Shown: piece after piece, positions 35,446 to 46,093 of the stretch
Layout: each line of letters begins with the position of its first letter
Numbering within the stretch: position 1 is the first letter of the stretch
NCBI GenBank assembly: GCA_030512335.1
Contig: JAULSU010000005.1
Location: forward strand, 1,302,001 to 1,366,000
Direction of reading: 5' to 3'
Length of the DNA: 64,000 bases
DNA from: Immersiella caudata
Lineage: Eukaryota; Ascomycota; Sordariomycetes; Sordariales; Lasiosphaeriaceae
Made by a program: the position numbers and the translations under genes
The notes under the pieces: model-generated
What the model was told of the DNA's origin: nothing
What the model saw: only the letters and a program-made list of their open reading frames with translations
Databases searched by the model: none

Positions 35446-36291
35446 AGATGCGTCTTGCGCGTGAAGATGGTCGCTGGTTGGAGCGCCCCGCGCCGTGTCA
35501 GCCTTCGCGACTGCGACTGCGAGTCTTGATGCGGCGGGACGATTTAGATGCCCGATCGCTCCACCTCGCACACTCCAACATTGACCACGAGAGTTCTCGC
35601 GGCATTTCGGATGGAGAGGAAGAGGAACGCTGACGGACGTCGTCGCGGCACGCTGGCAACATGACCGTAGCGCCCAGCGCCTCGGGCCCGGGACGTTCAT
35701 TTCGGGGCACAAGCCGGACCCACAAAGCGCAAAATCCTCCGTGGTTGCGTCCTTGGCGCTGCACGGACACTGACTCCCTGCTCTGGACCGAACCCCCGGG
35801 ACGGCCAAGAGAAGCTTTCCACCACGAAGCCACCGATGCGATGACATTCAGCAACGGTTCAGCCAAACAACGTCTTCGAGAAGCCCGGTGACTGGGCTGG
35901 GTTCTTTCTCACATGCTGTTCTCAAAAGAAGACAGCCCCGGCATGGCCGTTGGGGGCAACGATGGCAACGTTTCCAGCCTTCGCGTGCGTCTTCGGTCAT
36001 CCGAACCCTTCTGCCATACACTGGTGGAGGTGTTTGGAAGTCACTTCGGTTCAAAATGGATGATTCAGACGCAGCCACCGACACAATGGGACGGCAGACT
36101 TCAGAGTTTCGGCACGGGATCCATTCCAACACCCGAGATAAAGGCCATCAAGTTCTTCGTGGCTGTCCCTACCGCACGTTCTCCCCCTTCTCCCTTTTGC
36201 ATCTCCAACGGTAAGAAGCGCAATCGTTAGCCCCGCCCCTAAGCAGAAGCGGAGCAACATAGCTTCCCATGATTACGGTCTTGCTTCAATC
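35446..36291. other. Intergenic, about 850 bp
   Basis: Divergent 5' region between the RNase H remnant and the disordered-protein gene. Open frames overlap on both strands but none shows a domain. Confidence 0.5.
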
Positions 36292-37536
36292 ATGAAGTTC
36301 GGCAGGAGGAACAAGAGTCCGAGGTCTCCCTCAAGGACCCCAAGGAAGCTTCAAAAACGCCACAGACCCCCTCCACATGACGATAGCGCCGACATCAACC
36401 CCAACGGCACCGGCAGTCAGCTCCTACGCATGGGCGTCGACCTCATGCGGTCGTCTCGCCAGCGCAGCGCCACCGTCGGATCAAGCCGATACAGGACTCC
36501 CACTCCGCACCCTGACAGACCGCGTCGTCATACAGCAGGCGTCTCAGCTGGCGAGGACGAGGGGTATGGCGGAGAGTACAGAATACCTCCCATACCCAAC
36601 CTCTTCGAACCTTTTGAGAACTTGGAGGACGAACCTCCAACCCCTCCGATTCCACCAAAGAGTCCCTTCCGCCCACCACCCGTGATCACCGTTCCCAGCG
36701 CTTGGGACATACCTTCCTCATCAAGCTCGCAGTACTCACGCGGTCGGCCATCATTCTCGTCATCATATCCTCCCCGTCCCACCACGCACTATCTCGACAA
36801 CCCCGGGTTCCGAGACCACCCGAACCGGCGCTTCGCCTTTGTTGAAAGCTCACCCAGACATCGGGACTCCCTGATCGCCACCATCGATGGCGCCGAGACG
36901 AATTACGATGGAGAGGACGAGTACGAGTATGACACATGCCGCCAAAACGATCACAGCCGGAAAAACATGCGTTCCAGGCGCGCAGCATCCAACGTTCCAC
37001 GTTCCCGAGATCAACCACCGCCAGTACAACAACCTCCATCCCAACCTCTTCCAAGATCCAACCAACGAGCAAGAAACAGGCCACGTGGTGAGCAAAATCT
37101 CCACACCCCGGCATCATCCGATGGTGTCTGCAAGGAGCAACGGTCACGCGGCCGGCAACGGGTAAGATCCTGCGAAGTATCACCACTGCGCCTGCCAAGA
37201 CGAGATTCGAGCCGCAAACCGGCACAGAGCCGCCCAGCCAAGTCAGACCACCGAAAAGCTCCAACACCAGCGGTACCAATACTCGCCGTGGCGTCTTCGC
37301 AGCCTGTGTTGGCACCGACGCCGATTCATCCTCCGCCAGCGAAGGCACGAGTAGCAGGGCTCATGGACGCGGGAATAGGGGAATCAACTCCGACTCCGCC
37401 ACTGGAAGTCCCAGCTTCTCTCGGCTTACGAAGGGGGAGACCTCGTGGGCGGTCTGTGAGGAAGATTGTGGACAAGTTGGAAGGGAGAAGTGACGGGGTG
37501 GGCAGTGTGGATGACAATTTCCCAAAGTGGATTTGA
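36292..37536 (+). CDS. Hypothetical disordered protein, Arg/Pro/Ser-rich
   Basis: Single open frame of 414 residues from Met (MKFGRRNKSPRSPSRTPRKL). Composition is dominated by Arg, Pro and Ser, with SR/RS-like and Pro-rich patches (FEPFENLEDEPPTPPIPPKS; PPPVQQPPSQPLPRSNQRAR) and an acidic patch (NYDGEDEYEYD). No TM segment or globular domain is visible. The length of the open frame and consistent codon use suggest it is real, but low-complexity frames can be spurious. The pattern would fit a nuclear or scaffold protein; that is inference only. Confidence 0.6.
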   Translation: MKFGRRNKSPRSPSRTPRKLQKRHRPPPHDDSADINPNGTGSQLLRMGVDLMRSSRQRSATVGSSRYRTPTPHPDRPRRHTAGVSAGEDEGYGGEYRIPPIPNLFEPFENLEDEPPTPPIPPKSPFRPPPVITVPSAWDIPSSSSSQYSRGRPSFSSSYPPRPTTHYLDNPGFRDHPNRRFAFVESSPRHRDSLIATIDGAETNYDGEDEYEYDTCRQNDHSRKNMRSRRAASNVPRSRDQPPPVQQPPSQPLPRSNQRARNRPRGEQNLHTPASSDGVCKEQRSRGRQRVRSCEVSPLRLPRRDSSRKPAQSRPAKSDHRKAPTPAVPILAVASSQPVLAPTPIHPPPAKARVAGLMDAGIGESTPTPPLEVPASLGLRRGRPRGRSVRKIVDKLEGRSDGVGSVDDNFPKWI

Positions 37537-37805
37537 GCAGCCGAGCCTCACAGCTTCAGCGAGGATATTCCCTGATTCACATGTATCTACGGTAATAGAG
37601 AAGTGTAGGGAGCATTGACTAAACCCCCTGAAACTTCAATTCTACTGTGTTCAGCGCCGCAAGCGTCGACATTCAATACCTTCCCTCTCGATTCACGAAC
37701 CAATTCCCTGGCCACCTCAGTCTACCAGAGTCACTCAAAGTCACCTTTCAGTCCCACGCCAAGAAATCGCCCAAATCTCATAACCCAACTACCGAACCTG
37801 CTTAT

Positions 37806-39422
37806 TCACAGCTGCCTCGACACCTTCCCCGTATCAATATACAACGGAAAGAACTCCAACTCCGCAATCTCCTCCGGCGGGTTATACACACTCGTCACAA
37901 TCACCGTCACATCCCGACGTCTCAACGACATCTCAATCAACCTCGGAAGCAAATGACTGATCACCCCCGCACTATCATCCGCCTCGCACCCATCCACACG
38001 ATCAACCACAATAAACAAGTCCTGCACCTGCGCCGCGAGCTGCTCAAACACCTCAAACAACTTCTCAAACGTCGTCGCCCTCTTCTTCAATCTCCAAGTA
38101 TCACACAAATCCGGCCGCCCATACGCCAACTCCGGCCGTAAATCAAGCAACTGCCCCAACAGCCGCCTCACAAGTCCCATCACCGTAGTCCGATGTTCAT
38201 CGGGCTGATCACAAAACGCAAATAGAACCGGGACCATTCTCGGCTCTAGTGCCCGGATAATATCCACCGATGTCTCAGTCACCCAAGAGTCTTGATTCCC
38301 CGAGGCGCCGCCGATCCAAAGGAGGAGATTCCGCTCGTTCTCAGACCAGTACGCTATATCGTGCAGCGCGCCGTTATTCTCCCAGTGGTCCTTTTGCGAG
38401 AGTTTGAAACCGCGCGCCACGACGGCGTCTAGCTCGTCTTGTGCGTCGGGGGCGTCGCCTAGGAGGACTTCCTGCAGGGAACGAGCATGTTTGGTCATTT
38501 CGAAGCGGAGCATGAGGTTGGTCTGGGCGGTGAGGTTGTGGAGTTTGGAGTTGATGATGCTCATGGAGAGGTTGATGGCGGAGGTTTGGCTCTCGAGGTT
38601 ATTGTGGAGGTTGGTTATGGTGTTGTTGGTTTCGTAGACGATGTCGACGATGGAGGCGGTTTGGACAATGTGGGTGGCGTCTTTGAGCTCGTGCATGGTT
38701 TTGTATTCGGCGTCGAGGTCGGAGAGGAGGTCGTCAAATTTGGAGGCGTTGTTGAGAAAGGCGTCGACGAGGCGGGTGAGGCGCCAGCCGCGGAAGTAGA
38801 CGAGGGCTTCGTCGAGGATCTTGACCATGTGGGCGTAGATGCGCGCCACGGAGGCTTTGATAGCGTTGGAGGGGAAGATTGTTTTGTAGAACTCGGTCAT
38901 GGGGAGGCGTTGGGAGATGGATTCGATGAGCTTGACGAGGGCGTCTTCGCGGTCTTTTTTGGTGACAACGGCTTTGAAGAGGAGGAAGAGGACGCCTAGG
39001 GTGACGGTGTATTCGGGGGATTGGGGTAGCAGGACCATGATGATGCTGGAGGCTTTGTCGGCGAAGGCGGAGAAGGAGTTTACGAACTTGCTAGCGGTTT
39101 TTGCGCTAGCTCGTCGGGTGGATTTCTTCTCCATCTCGGCTTGAATCTCGAGGAGTTTTTCGATAATCTTGCCGGGCTTGATGTCATGTTTTGAGGCGTC
39201 TCCAGCGAGCCGCCTGTCTTCATCTTGGAGGTTCAGCTTGTCGAGCCGTTCTTTGGAGACGGCGCAGGCTTCTTGGGCGGGGGCGTAGAAGCAAAAATCG
39301 ATTCCAGTGAGATACCAGTTTTGGTGTGACAGCGCGGCTTCGGGCCTCTCCTTTCCCGAATCTGGCAGAATCGACTCGACCGTCAACGATGTTTTGTCTT
39401 GGCGTAGGCTTAGTTGGGCCAT
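37806..39422 (-). CDS. STAND-like protein with DUF7708-type N-terminus and degenerate P-loop
   Basis: Single-exon minus-strand gene of 538 residues. The N-terminal helical region (FSAFADKASSIIMVLLPQSP; VLFLLFKAVVTKKDREDAL) resembles the DUF7708 region of fungal STAND proteins. A coiled-coil-prone stretch follows (ETNNTITNLHNNLESQTSAI). The NTPase part begins LLLWIGGASGNQDSW at about residue 371, where the Gly-Lys-Ser/Thr of Walker A is missing. A Walker B-like FIVVDRVDGCEAD is kept. The protein ends soon after FFPLYIDTGKVSRQL, with no repeat domain. Nucleotide binding is therefore doubtful, and a regulatory or decoy role is possible. The coding strand is C-rich at the 5' end and G-rich at the 3' end, as in the oxidoreductase gene at 13439. 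Confidence 0.85.
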   Translation of the reverse strand: MAQLSLRQDKTSLTVESILPDSGKERPEAALSHQNWYLTGIDFCFYAPAQEACAVSKERLDKLNLQDEDRRLAGDASKHDIKPGKIIEKLLEIQAEMEKKSTRRASAKTASKFVNSFSAFADKASSIIMVLLPQSPEYTVTLGVLFLLFKAVVTKKDREDALVKLIESISQRLPMTEFYKTIFPSNAIKASVARIYAHMVKILDEALVYFRGWRLTRLVDAFLNNASKFDDLLSDLDAEYKTMHELKDATHIVQTASIVDIVYETNNTITNLHNNLESQTSAINLSMSIINSKLHNLTAQTNLMLRFEMTKHARSLQEVLLGDAPDAQDELDAVVARGFKLSQKDHWENNGALHDIAYWSENERNLLLWIGGASGNQDSWVTETSVDIIRALEPRMVPVLFAFCDQPDEHRTTVMGLVRRLLGQLLDLRPELAYGRPDLCDTWRLKKRATTFEKLFEVFEQLAAQVQDLFIVVDRVDGCEADDSAGVISHLLPRLIEMSLRRRDVTVIVTSVYNPPEEIAELEFFPLYIDTGKVSRQL

Positions 39423-40056
39423 TTCTCCGATGCTTGAAATTCAACGCTGGTTTTATTGTTTAGCTCGATACTTCTGGAGGCTAGTGTCGTATTCACCTCT
39501 AACACGGCCTGCGAAGTGTTGCTAAGGGGGTGTGGCGGAATTTGATGCCTTGGCTGTTGAAAAACAGAGCCCTGAGGGACACTGTTTTTGGCTGGTCTAA
39601 TATGCTGAAAGGCCCTGGAGGCCCTGGTTAATTTCCACCCAGGTGCTGAGCCGACAAAAGAACTAGTGTTGGAGTGTAGAATGATGCGCTGCAGGGTATG
39701 CGGCGAAACTGAGTCTCGCAGATGGCGAGCTGTCGGGTGGTGGGTTCACATCTTTGAGCGCGGCGCAGAGGGTGCCAAGGCAATTGGTCGTCATCCGTAT
39801 CGAGGCCGCCTTTGCGGGGCGCAGTCTCGGTGCTTCAGGTGTCAATGCAGTCGATAGGCCGGCGGGATAAGGCGATCAGGCAGAGGTGCGGGGGTCGGTG
39901 ACACTTGCGCGCTGCACCGCCACAGCGGGAGCCAAGCGCGTAACATGTTGCACAAGATCCATGCATGATTGATGTTGGTTAAGAAGACTGAGAGCACCCA
40001 ACTCTTTTGTGTTGGTTTGTTTCGCTTTTTTGAGAGCATTACAATCGATTGTCAAC
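39423..40056. other. Intergenic, about 630 bp
   Basis: Divergent promoter region between the STAND-like gene and the AAA+ gene. No supported gene inside. Confidence 0.6.
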
Positions 40057-42404
40057 ATGAGCGACTCGGACGGTTCGTGGTCGTCGGACGAGGACACCCC
40101 AGATTTCGTCATCCCTGTGGGTCATCGGGTGACCAATGGGGTGGGCGACGACGAGAGCCCAAAGCCCTCCTTCCGTCTGCGCTGCGATGGCTGCGGTAAA
40201 ACTTCGCTCTCTCTCGAAGTTCAGGGAAATGTAGCCCCACAGCCCGCAAAAGGAGGAGGGAAAGACGACAAGAAAGCAGCCGACAAGAAGAAAACGGACG
40301 AAAATGGTGAGAAAGAAAGAGAGCAGAAGAAGCCCCGCTGTCGAATTGGTCGATACGCACGACTCAAAAAAGGCGAAGAGAAGGAGCTCATCGACGATAC
40401 CGAGTGGAAGCGTGCACCCGATCCCGCCAAGGACCGCGGCTATGCCATCGTTGTCGAAGAAAAGGTCAGCTACGACTACTACGGCAACGAGAAGTCCCGA
40501 AAGGAGCTCTTGACATTGGTGTCGCCCGCGCTGGTTTCCGCTTTCACCACAGTTGTCAAGCACTTCCCCAACATCGGCATGAATGGCGGAAAAGTGACAC
40601 TGACAGCGCCGTACGCCCCGCTGTTCTTCTACTACGATAAGCTCCAAGAATTCGCCGAGAAAGAGGGCAATGATGACCTAAAGGACGACCTCGACTCTCT
40701 CGCCGACTTTTACGCTCGCCGCGTCAAACCAGCTCACGACACCATCAAGCAGGATCAAGCGGACAATGTCGTCATTTTCAAGGATCTCTGGGCGCTCTTT
40801 CGTCCCGGCGATCTTGTTTACACCCTCGATGCCTTTGGCGAGCCGACAATTCACATGATCGACGCAACTGAGTACCGCTACGGACAGCGCACTCAGGAGA
40901 ATTACTCAATCCAACGGTTCCGTCGCTTCAGCGCTGACCTCTGGAGTGTCACCTGGGATCGAGCATCTGCCCTCTTTCAGCGCGTCATCGTCACTCGAAG
41001 TATCAAGACATTCAGCGATGCGCGGCCCATCTGTTCACTTCCCTTCTATCCGCTCTCACATTACCGCGGTGACCTGGACGCGCTGCGGGCCACACTTCAG
41101 GGGCGTGGGAGAGCATGGAAGAAGTTGGTGTCTGAGCCGGCTTCATGCAAGTACTATGAAGGTCCCGCCCGGCCGTACGGTATCGTCATGTCCAATGATG
41201 GTGAATATGTAGGTCATCTCTCCGCCCTTCATGTCACAAAGACCCTGGCTGACATCCTCAATAGCTAAACGAGCGAGTTATTGTCGACGGATGGGCATCA
41301 GTCACCATGATGACCCAGCGCCGTTCCAAATCCGAAGCGCATGCAATGTCCGGCTTAATGGGCGGCACAAACTACCAGACGATCGAGTACGAGTACCCCG
41401 TCTATGGCGCAGGTCTTAGCTCAACGCACGACGACTTTGACGACTTCACCCCCGACCAAGAGTTCAGCGACTTACAGGCTGAGCTGTGTCCAGCTACAGT
41501 CGCCTGTTACGCCCTCCAAAAACGAGACTGGTTTGAGATCCAGTGTTCCAAAATATCCGAGGTCGAATGGGGGACGGGCGCCCTCGAGAGTCTGGTTATC
41601 AACGAAGACACCAAGCGAACGCTCGTCTGCCTGGTTGATCAGCACAAGAAGAACCGCGACAAGGGGTTGTCGGACATCATCAAGTTCAAGGGCAAGGGCC
41701 TGATCGTGGTGATGCATGGCAATCCAGGTGTGGGTAAGACGCTCACTGCAGAGGCAGTGGCTGAGCATACCAAGAAGCCGCTATATCCCATCAACATCGG
41801 CGAGTTGACTTCGAACAACGACATCGTGGAGCAGTTGGGCATGCACTTCCGCCGGGCGTCACAGTGGGATGCAGTCCTGCTGATGGACGAAGCAGATGTC
41901 TTGTTGGAGAAGAGAAGCTACGAGAACTTGAACAGAAACGCCATTGTCTCCGTATTCCTGCGAATGCTCGAGTATTACGAGGGCATCCTGTTTCTCACAA
42001 CGAATCGGCTGCTGACAATGGACGCGGCGTTCGAGTCCAGAATCCAGATCGCCATCCGATTGCCCGATCTGGGTCCAGAGTCACGGAGACTGATCTGGTC
42101 GAACCTCATTCGTAGACTAGATACTGACGAGGAGAAGGGCAAAGCGGAGCTGATGCAACGGCTTGATGATATAGCGGAGTGGGACCTCAACGGGAGACAG
42201 ATTAGGAATATTCTTACCATGGCGGAGTCGCTGGCGCTGGGCTCGCAGCGACGGCGGGGTGCGTTGCGGTACAAGATGGTGGAGGACATGGCCAATGAGG
42301 TCATGAGGTTCAGGGATTTCTTTGAGGATGGGGCACAGGAGAGGAAAGCCCAGTTGGGGATTGTCAACCCTCGGCAGTTTCAGGAGCGCCGTTCAAGGTG
42401 GTAG
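40057..42404 (+). CDS. AAA+ ATPase with DUF7025-type N-terminal region
   Basis: Exons 40057..41208 and 41265..42404 (56 bp intron with GTAGGT donor) give 763 residues. A Lys/Glu-rich, probably disordered N-terminus is followed by the DUF7025-like region (NYSIQRFRRFSADLWSVTWD; PICSLPFYPLSHY) and an AAA+ domain. Walker A is GNPGVGKT with Lys542; Walker B is VLLMDEAD with Asp592 and Glu593; sensor 1 is LFLTTNR; a late Arg motif (ESRIQIAIRLPDLGPESRR) fits the arginine finger. All catalytic elements are present. Such proteins are frequent and fast-duplicating in filamentous fungi; substrates are unknown. The start chosen is the first ATG; the open frame upstream lacks one. Confidence 0.93.
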
Positions 42405-42899
42405 CATGCTTTAAGATACCAGTGTTTCGTTTAATTTGAGGTTCACGTCCTCCAGCTGCAGGTCCATGACGGTAGGCTTGCAAAATCCGAGATACGGCTC
42501 GACAAGAGCCCCGCAAAACACCTGCCCTTCTCACTAACATCGCATATATCCGGGGCAGCAACTCCGCCTCATCGCCAAGACCCTTCGACTGAAGGAATCC
42601 CTCGTTCTTTTGCCTGGTTTGTGGCGTCGTAGAAGTATGCCGTGTCTGGCAATCTCGAGGCCACTCTCCCCGCACTCTTCGCAGCGGAGGTGAGACTGGA
42701 ACATTTCGGAATGAGAAGTTGGCAACACGCGGTGGCTCGCCGATCAACACCGTCAGCTTATCGAGTCGAGGGGGCGCTGACAAAAGAAAGCCTGGATAGG
42801 GCTGAAAACATCGCCAAGCGCCTCAACTGCCAAGGACTCCAAAAGCGGGAAGCAAGAAAGAGGAGGAACGTTGGTCAAGCGCCACACCCTCAAGTCGGA
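42405..42899. other. Intergenic, about 500 bp
   Basis: 3' flank of the AAA+ gene. Open frames spanning into the GAA repeat are artefacts of the repeat. No supported gene. Confidence 0.6.
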
Positions 42900-43024
42900 G
42901 AAGAAGAAGAAGAAGAAGAAGAAGAAGAAGAAGAAGAAGAAGAAGAAGAAGAAGAAGAAGAAGAAGAAGAAGAAGAAGAAGAAGAAGAAGAAGAAGAAGA
43001 AGAAGAAGAAGAAGAAGAAGAAGA
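42900..43024 (+). repeat. (GAA)n microsatellite, about 41 units
   Basis: About 124 bp of uninterrupted GAA/TTC triplet repeat in the spacer between the AAA+ gene and the multi-TM gene. Long perfect GAA tracts are rare, length-unstable and can form triplex DNA. The six-frame poly-Glu, poly-Lys and poly-Phe open frames here are by-products. Confidence 0.97.
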
Positions 43025-44128
43025 TCAGATCAGGCCGGACTACGAAAGAACTCGGTGGACGGCACCGCAGTGAAAGACGGGGCACAACGAATCGCGAAAA
43101 GGGAAGAGCCGGCGCCGTTTATCACTACCGCGAAAGAAGCAATAAGGGAAGTGGCACAGCAAGGGCCAATAAGAGTGCCGGTGCAGGGAGGACTTGAACC
43201 CTCGGCGGTTCCTGGACGGGAAGATCCGCAGGTGGTGCTTATGGTGCAAGGAGTGGTAGTACCCGCAATGTTGGGCAAGGCTTCAGGGGCTACTGCAGTG
43301 GAAGAGAGGCCAGCGAAAAAGCGACGATGGTGCTGGAGGATTGTGTGCTGCGCACCGTGAATTCACTGTTTTTCTTTCTAGCTAGGAACCTAGGTGGAAA
43401 GACGCGCATACTTTGGATTTTGACTTCACGGCTGCAAGCCATGAAGAAACGCCATGTTGTTACAACACAAACACCAAGGCCGCATTTGAAAAACAGTGGG
43501 TATCAACTCGATGTTTATTATCGCTACTATAGTAGCGAAGACCGCTTGTTTTGATAGTCTTGATCTTAGTATTGCACTGAGAAGCTGAACCGAACTGATG
43601 AACCATCCCACCACACGTCGAATATTCAATCATGAACGCCACAGAGTGAGTTGGGTAGATTGAGCTTCAGAGAACCCTCCCAAGTCTCGGAGCCTTGCGT
43701 CTGTCAGCGCCAGGCATCCACTCCTCGAAGCTGACCTAAAGCCCAAGACCTTGACCCCCTTTCATCCCATCAGCTCGTGGCTTACAGGGAAGTATGGGGC
43801 TGTGAGTCTTGAGGATCGTGATCTGTCCAATCAACCGTAACTGGAGTGCGAGAATGCGGGAATGCGGTGTCTGTGCGAATTAAGCCACGTTTGTTTCAGC
43901 GGTCCAGCTGAGCAGAGAGTGACCATGGCGCAAACTGGGCCGCGGAAAGTGTCTGTGCATCGGCAATGCAGGAGAAGATTAAAGGGAAGGTGAGTAGAAC
44001 AAAAGTTTGCCGGTTTTTTTTTCTTTTTTTTTTCTGGCAGAGTTAACGAGTTGTCGACAGCCAGGTGGTGGGTAGCGGCATTATGCTTCCTCAGCTATCG
44101 ATAACGTTAAGTGGTGATTGCTTTGCAG
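43025..44128. other. Spacer of about 1.1 kb
   Basis: Contains the 5' part of the multi-TM gene in its right end, with a possible first exon near 43960-43989 followed by a GTGAGT donor, and a poly-T tract of the form T9-C-T10 at 44013-44033. The left part has no supported gene. Confidence 0.5.
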
Positions 44129-46033
44129 CTGAGATACTAGACCCAGATGTTGCAGGTTTTGGGGTTCGGACTCCTACCAGTTTTTTTTCTTTTTTTTTTC
44201 TGTGGTTTATTGGGTTGGTCAGACTGACTAGTTAATTAACAGGTTCTCCTATCCTTCACCATCTCCATCTCGCTTACCGTCGTGTGTATCCTCGTGGCCT
44301 ACTTCTCGCACTCGCTCCCACCAGATTATTACAATGCCATCGATAGCTGCTTTTATTAACGTTTCGCCGGAGGGGATGCCCCTCCCCTCGAAGCCAGCCC
44401 GGCACCGCTCGAAGCCGTCGCATCCTGGCATTCGAGAGCTTCGGCCGTGTCCTGAGCGACCAGCAGCTGGTCATGAGCTTCGCCTTCACTGGCGCGCTAG
44501 TCCTCATCCGCTTCGGAGTCGGTAACATGGATAACGAAATGTCCACCTTTTCTTACACGCTTGGTGTCACGCTTGCTTATTTCTCATGCATGGTGCACCT
44601 GGCCGCCCTTTCGGTCCTGCGTTCCTACATGGACCGCAACACCGGACCGCGCAACGTCCGTGTTGTTGCTCTTATTCCGGTGGTCGGTGTGCTCGTCTTT
44701 CTCTGGCTGGAGGCAGTCACGATGTTCTGTCCCGAGTTGACGGTCCGGTGTTCTGTGTCCCTCCGTCCGATGCAGCCGCCGCCGGGTATCTCGGAGTGGG
44801 AATTGGCCATTGGCATGGTTTTTTATGTCGTGTTTGGCGGGTATCTTGTCCTTGGCTATGCCCACCGCTCTGTCAACCTCCTTAACAAGCCGTACCGACG
44901 CAACCGCACCATCTGGTTGACACAGCTGCTCTTCTTCCTTAACGGCTCCAAGGGAGGTCTTGACCCGGAGCGTTCCCGCCGGGTAGCTGCACGACAGACG
45001 TTTGGCCTCTGTTTCAGGATGTTCCGGCCCAAATTCGGCTGGTTCTACCTGCTCATCGCGGTCCACGGCGAGCTGGGACGGTCCTTCTTCTGGGAGATCC
45101 TTTGGATACTCTGTTACTACATCATCGGCATGATTCAATTGACTCTCGGCGTCAAGAATGTCCCCGACATGTTTGGGCCAGAATCGCCCATGAGCCGCGC
45201 CACTCTGCTCGTCAGCCTGCAGCCGACTTTCGGGCAGTTGCTTCCCCTTGCCCTTCTTGCGTTACCCTTTCTCAACGGGCTAGATGCTTATTTCGGTAAA
45301 TTTCCCCAGCAGCGCCATTTGAAGTGTTCAGTCGCTGATCGTTTCCTTCCCAACTTACAGAAGTCAGACCGCGAACCCTGAAATCATGCGATTCAGAGGA
45401 CACTCTCGGCAGCATACCGGAGATGATGTCAATTTCACGCACAAGGACATCCCTTCAGGAGGCCTCGATTGAGGTACATAATCCCTCTCATGGACAACGC
45501 TATTCCTGATTCGCCACTAACAACGTTCCGGAATACAGATCCCCGGCTTCTCCATGGCGTATTCACTGCAACGAATCGAACACATCGGCGGCTCCATCGA
45601 CATTATCGCTGGATGCAACAGGGTCAACCGGCCTCTCGTGCGCGGGTATTGCGCACTCGCAACAACCGGCTTTATTCTCTTCCTCCTGTTAGTCGGCATC
45701 AACATGATAGGGGTTGTGAAGCTTGGCCCTTCCAGCTGGAGTACGGCCGCATACACGCTCTTGACGGTTCTCATGGCAGTCTGGGCCTACCATGCTCTGC
45801 ACTTGATCTTGGCTTACGATACTTACATTGCGATGCTGGAGGGATGCCGGCCTGATATGACCGGCTGGACTGTAGCGTATGGTCTGCTCTGCGTGTGGGG
45901 CTTTCTCGGGGGACTCGCTATTTCATGGACTTGTTTCACGGCCTTTCGCTGGGTGGCGGCCCTTCCCATCGGCCTATTATTTAGTACCGTCATGGCGGCC
46001 GTAGCTTGGTTCATTGATCGTAAAAGGCAATAA
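44129..46033 (+). CDS. Fungal multi-pass membrane protein, 5' exons uncertain
   Basis: The 3' part is secure: exons ending at 45295, then 45361..45473 and 45539..46033, with 65 bp introns; the second has a CACTAAC branch point and TACAG acceptor. The body from 44473 has many TM segments (FSYTLGVTLAYFSCMVHLAA; VRVVALIPVVGVLVFLWLEA; ELAIGMVFYVVFGGYLVLGY). A further block of four TM segments follows the introns (YCALATTGFILFLLLVGINM). Upstream, 44129..44163 (ILDPDVAGFG) and 44243 onward (VLLSFTISISLTVVCILVAY) look like the family's N-terminus, but the join to FESFGRVLSDQQLV near 44430 breaks at a stop (44357), so either an unseen intron or a lesion exists there. Function unknown. The gene ends 60 bp from the convergent DUF3433 gene. 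Confidence 0.7.
44181..44200 (+). repeat. Poly-T tract resembling one at 44013-44033
   Basis: T8-C-T10-C lies in the intron before the VLLSF exon. An almost identical tract (T9-C-T10-CTGG) sits 170 bp upstream in the preceding intron-like region. They may be polypyrimidine tracts or a short duplication. Confidence 0.7.
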
Positions 46034-46093
46034 CTGAGAGTCTTCTTTTACTTGGGTATACCCACCAGGGACTGAACGCTATCAACGAACTGT

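Noticed and set aside
38487..38999. Acidic, Gly/Val/Glu-rich frame of 170 codons on the plus strand
   Set aside because: Lies antisense inside the STAND-like gene and its odd composition follows from the skewed third positions of that gene.
42642..43085. Open frames of poly-Glu, poly-Lys and poly-Phe
   Set aside because: They are translations of the (GAA)n microsatellite in different frames, not genes.
43180..43260. GGACTTGAACCC looks like the reverse complement of a tRNA T-arm (GGGTTCAAGTCC)
   Set aside because: No matching acceptor stem, D-arm or anticodon arm could be placed within 70-90 bases upstream on that strand.
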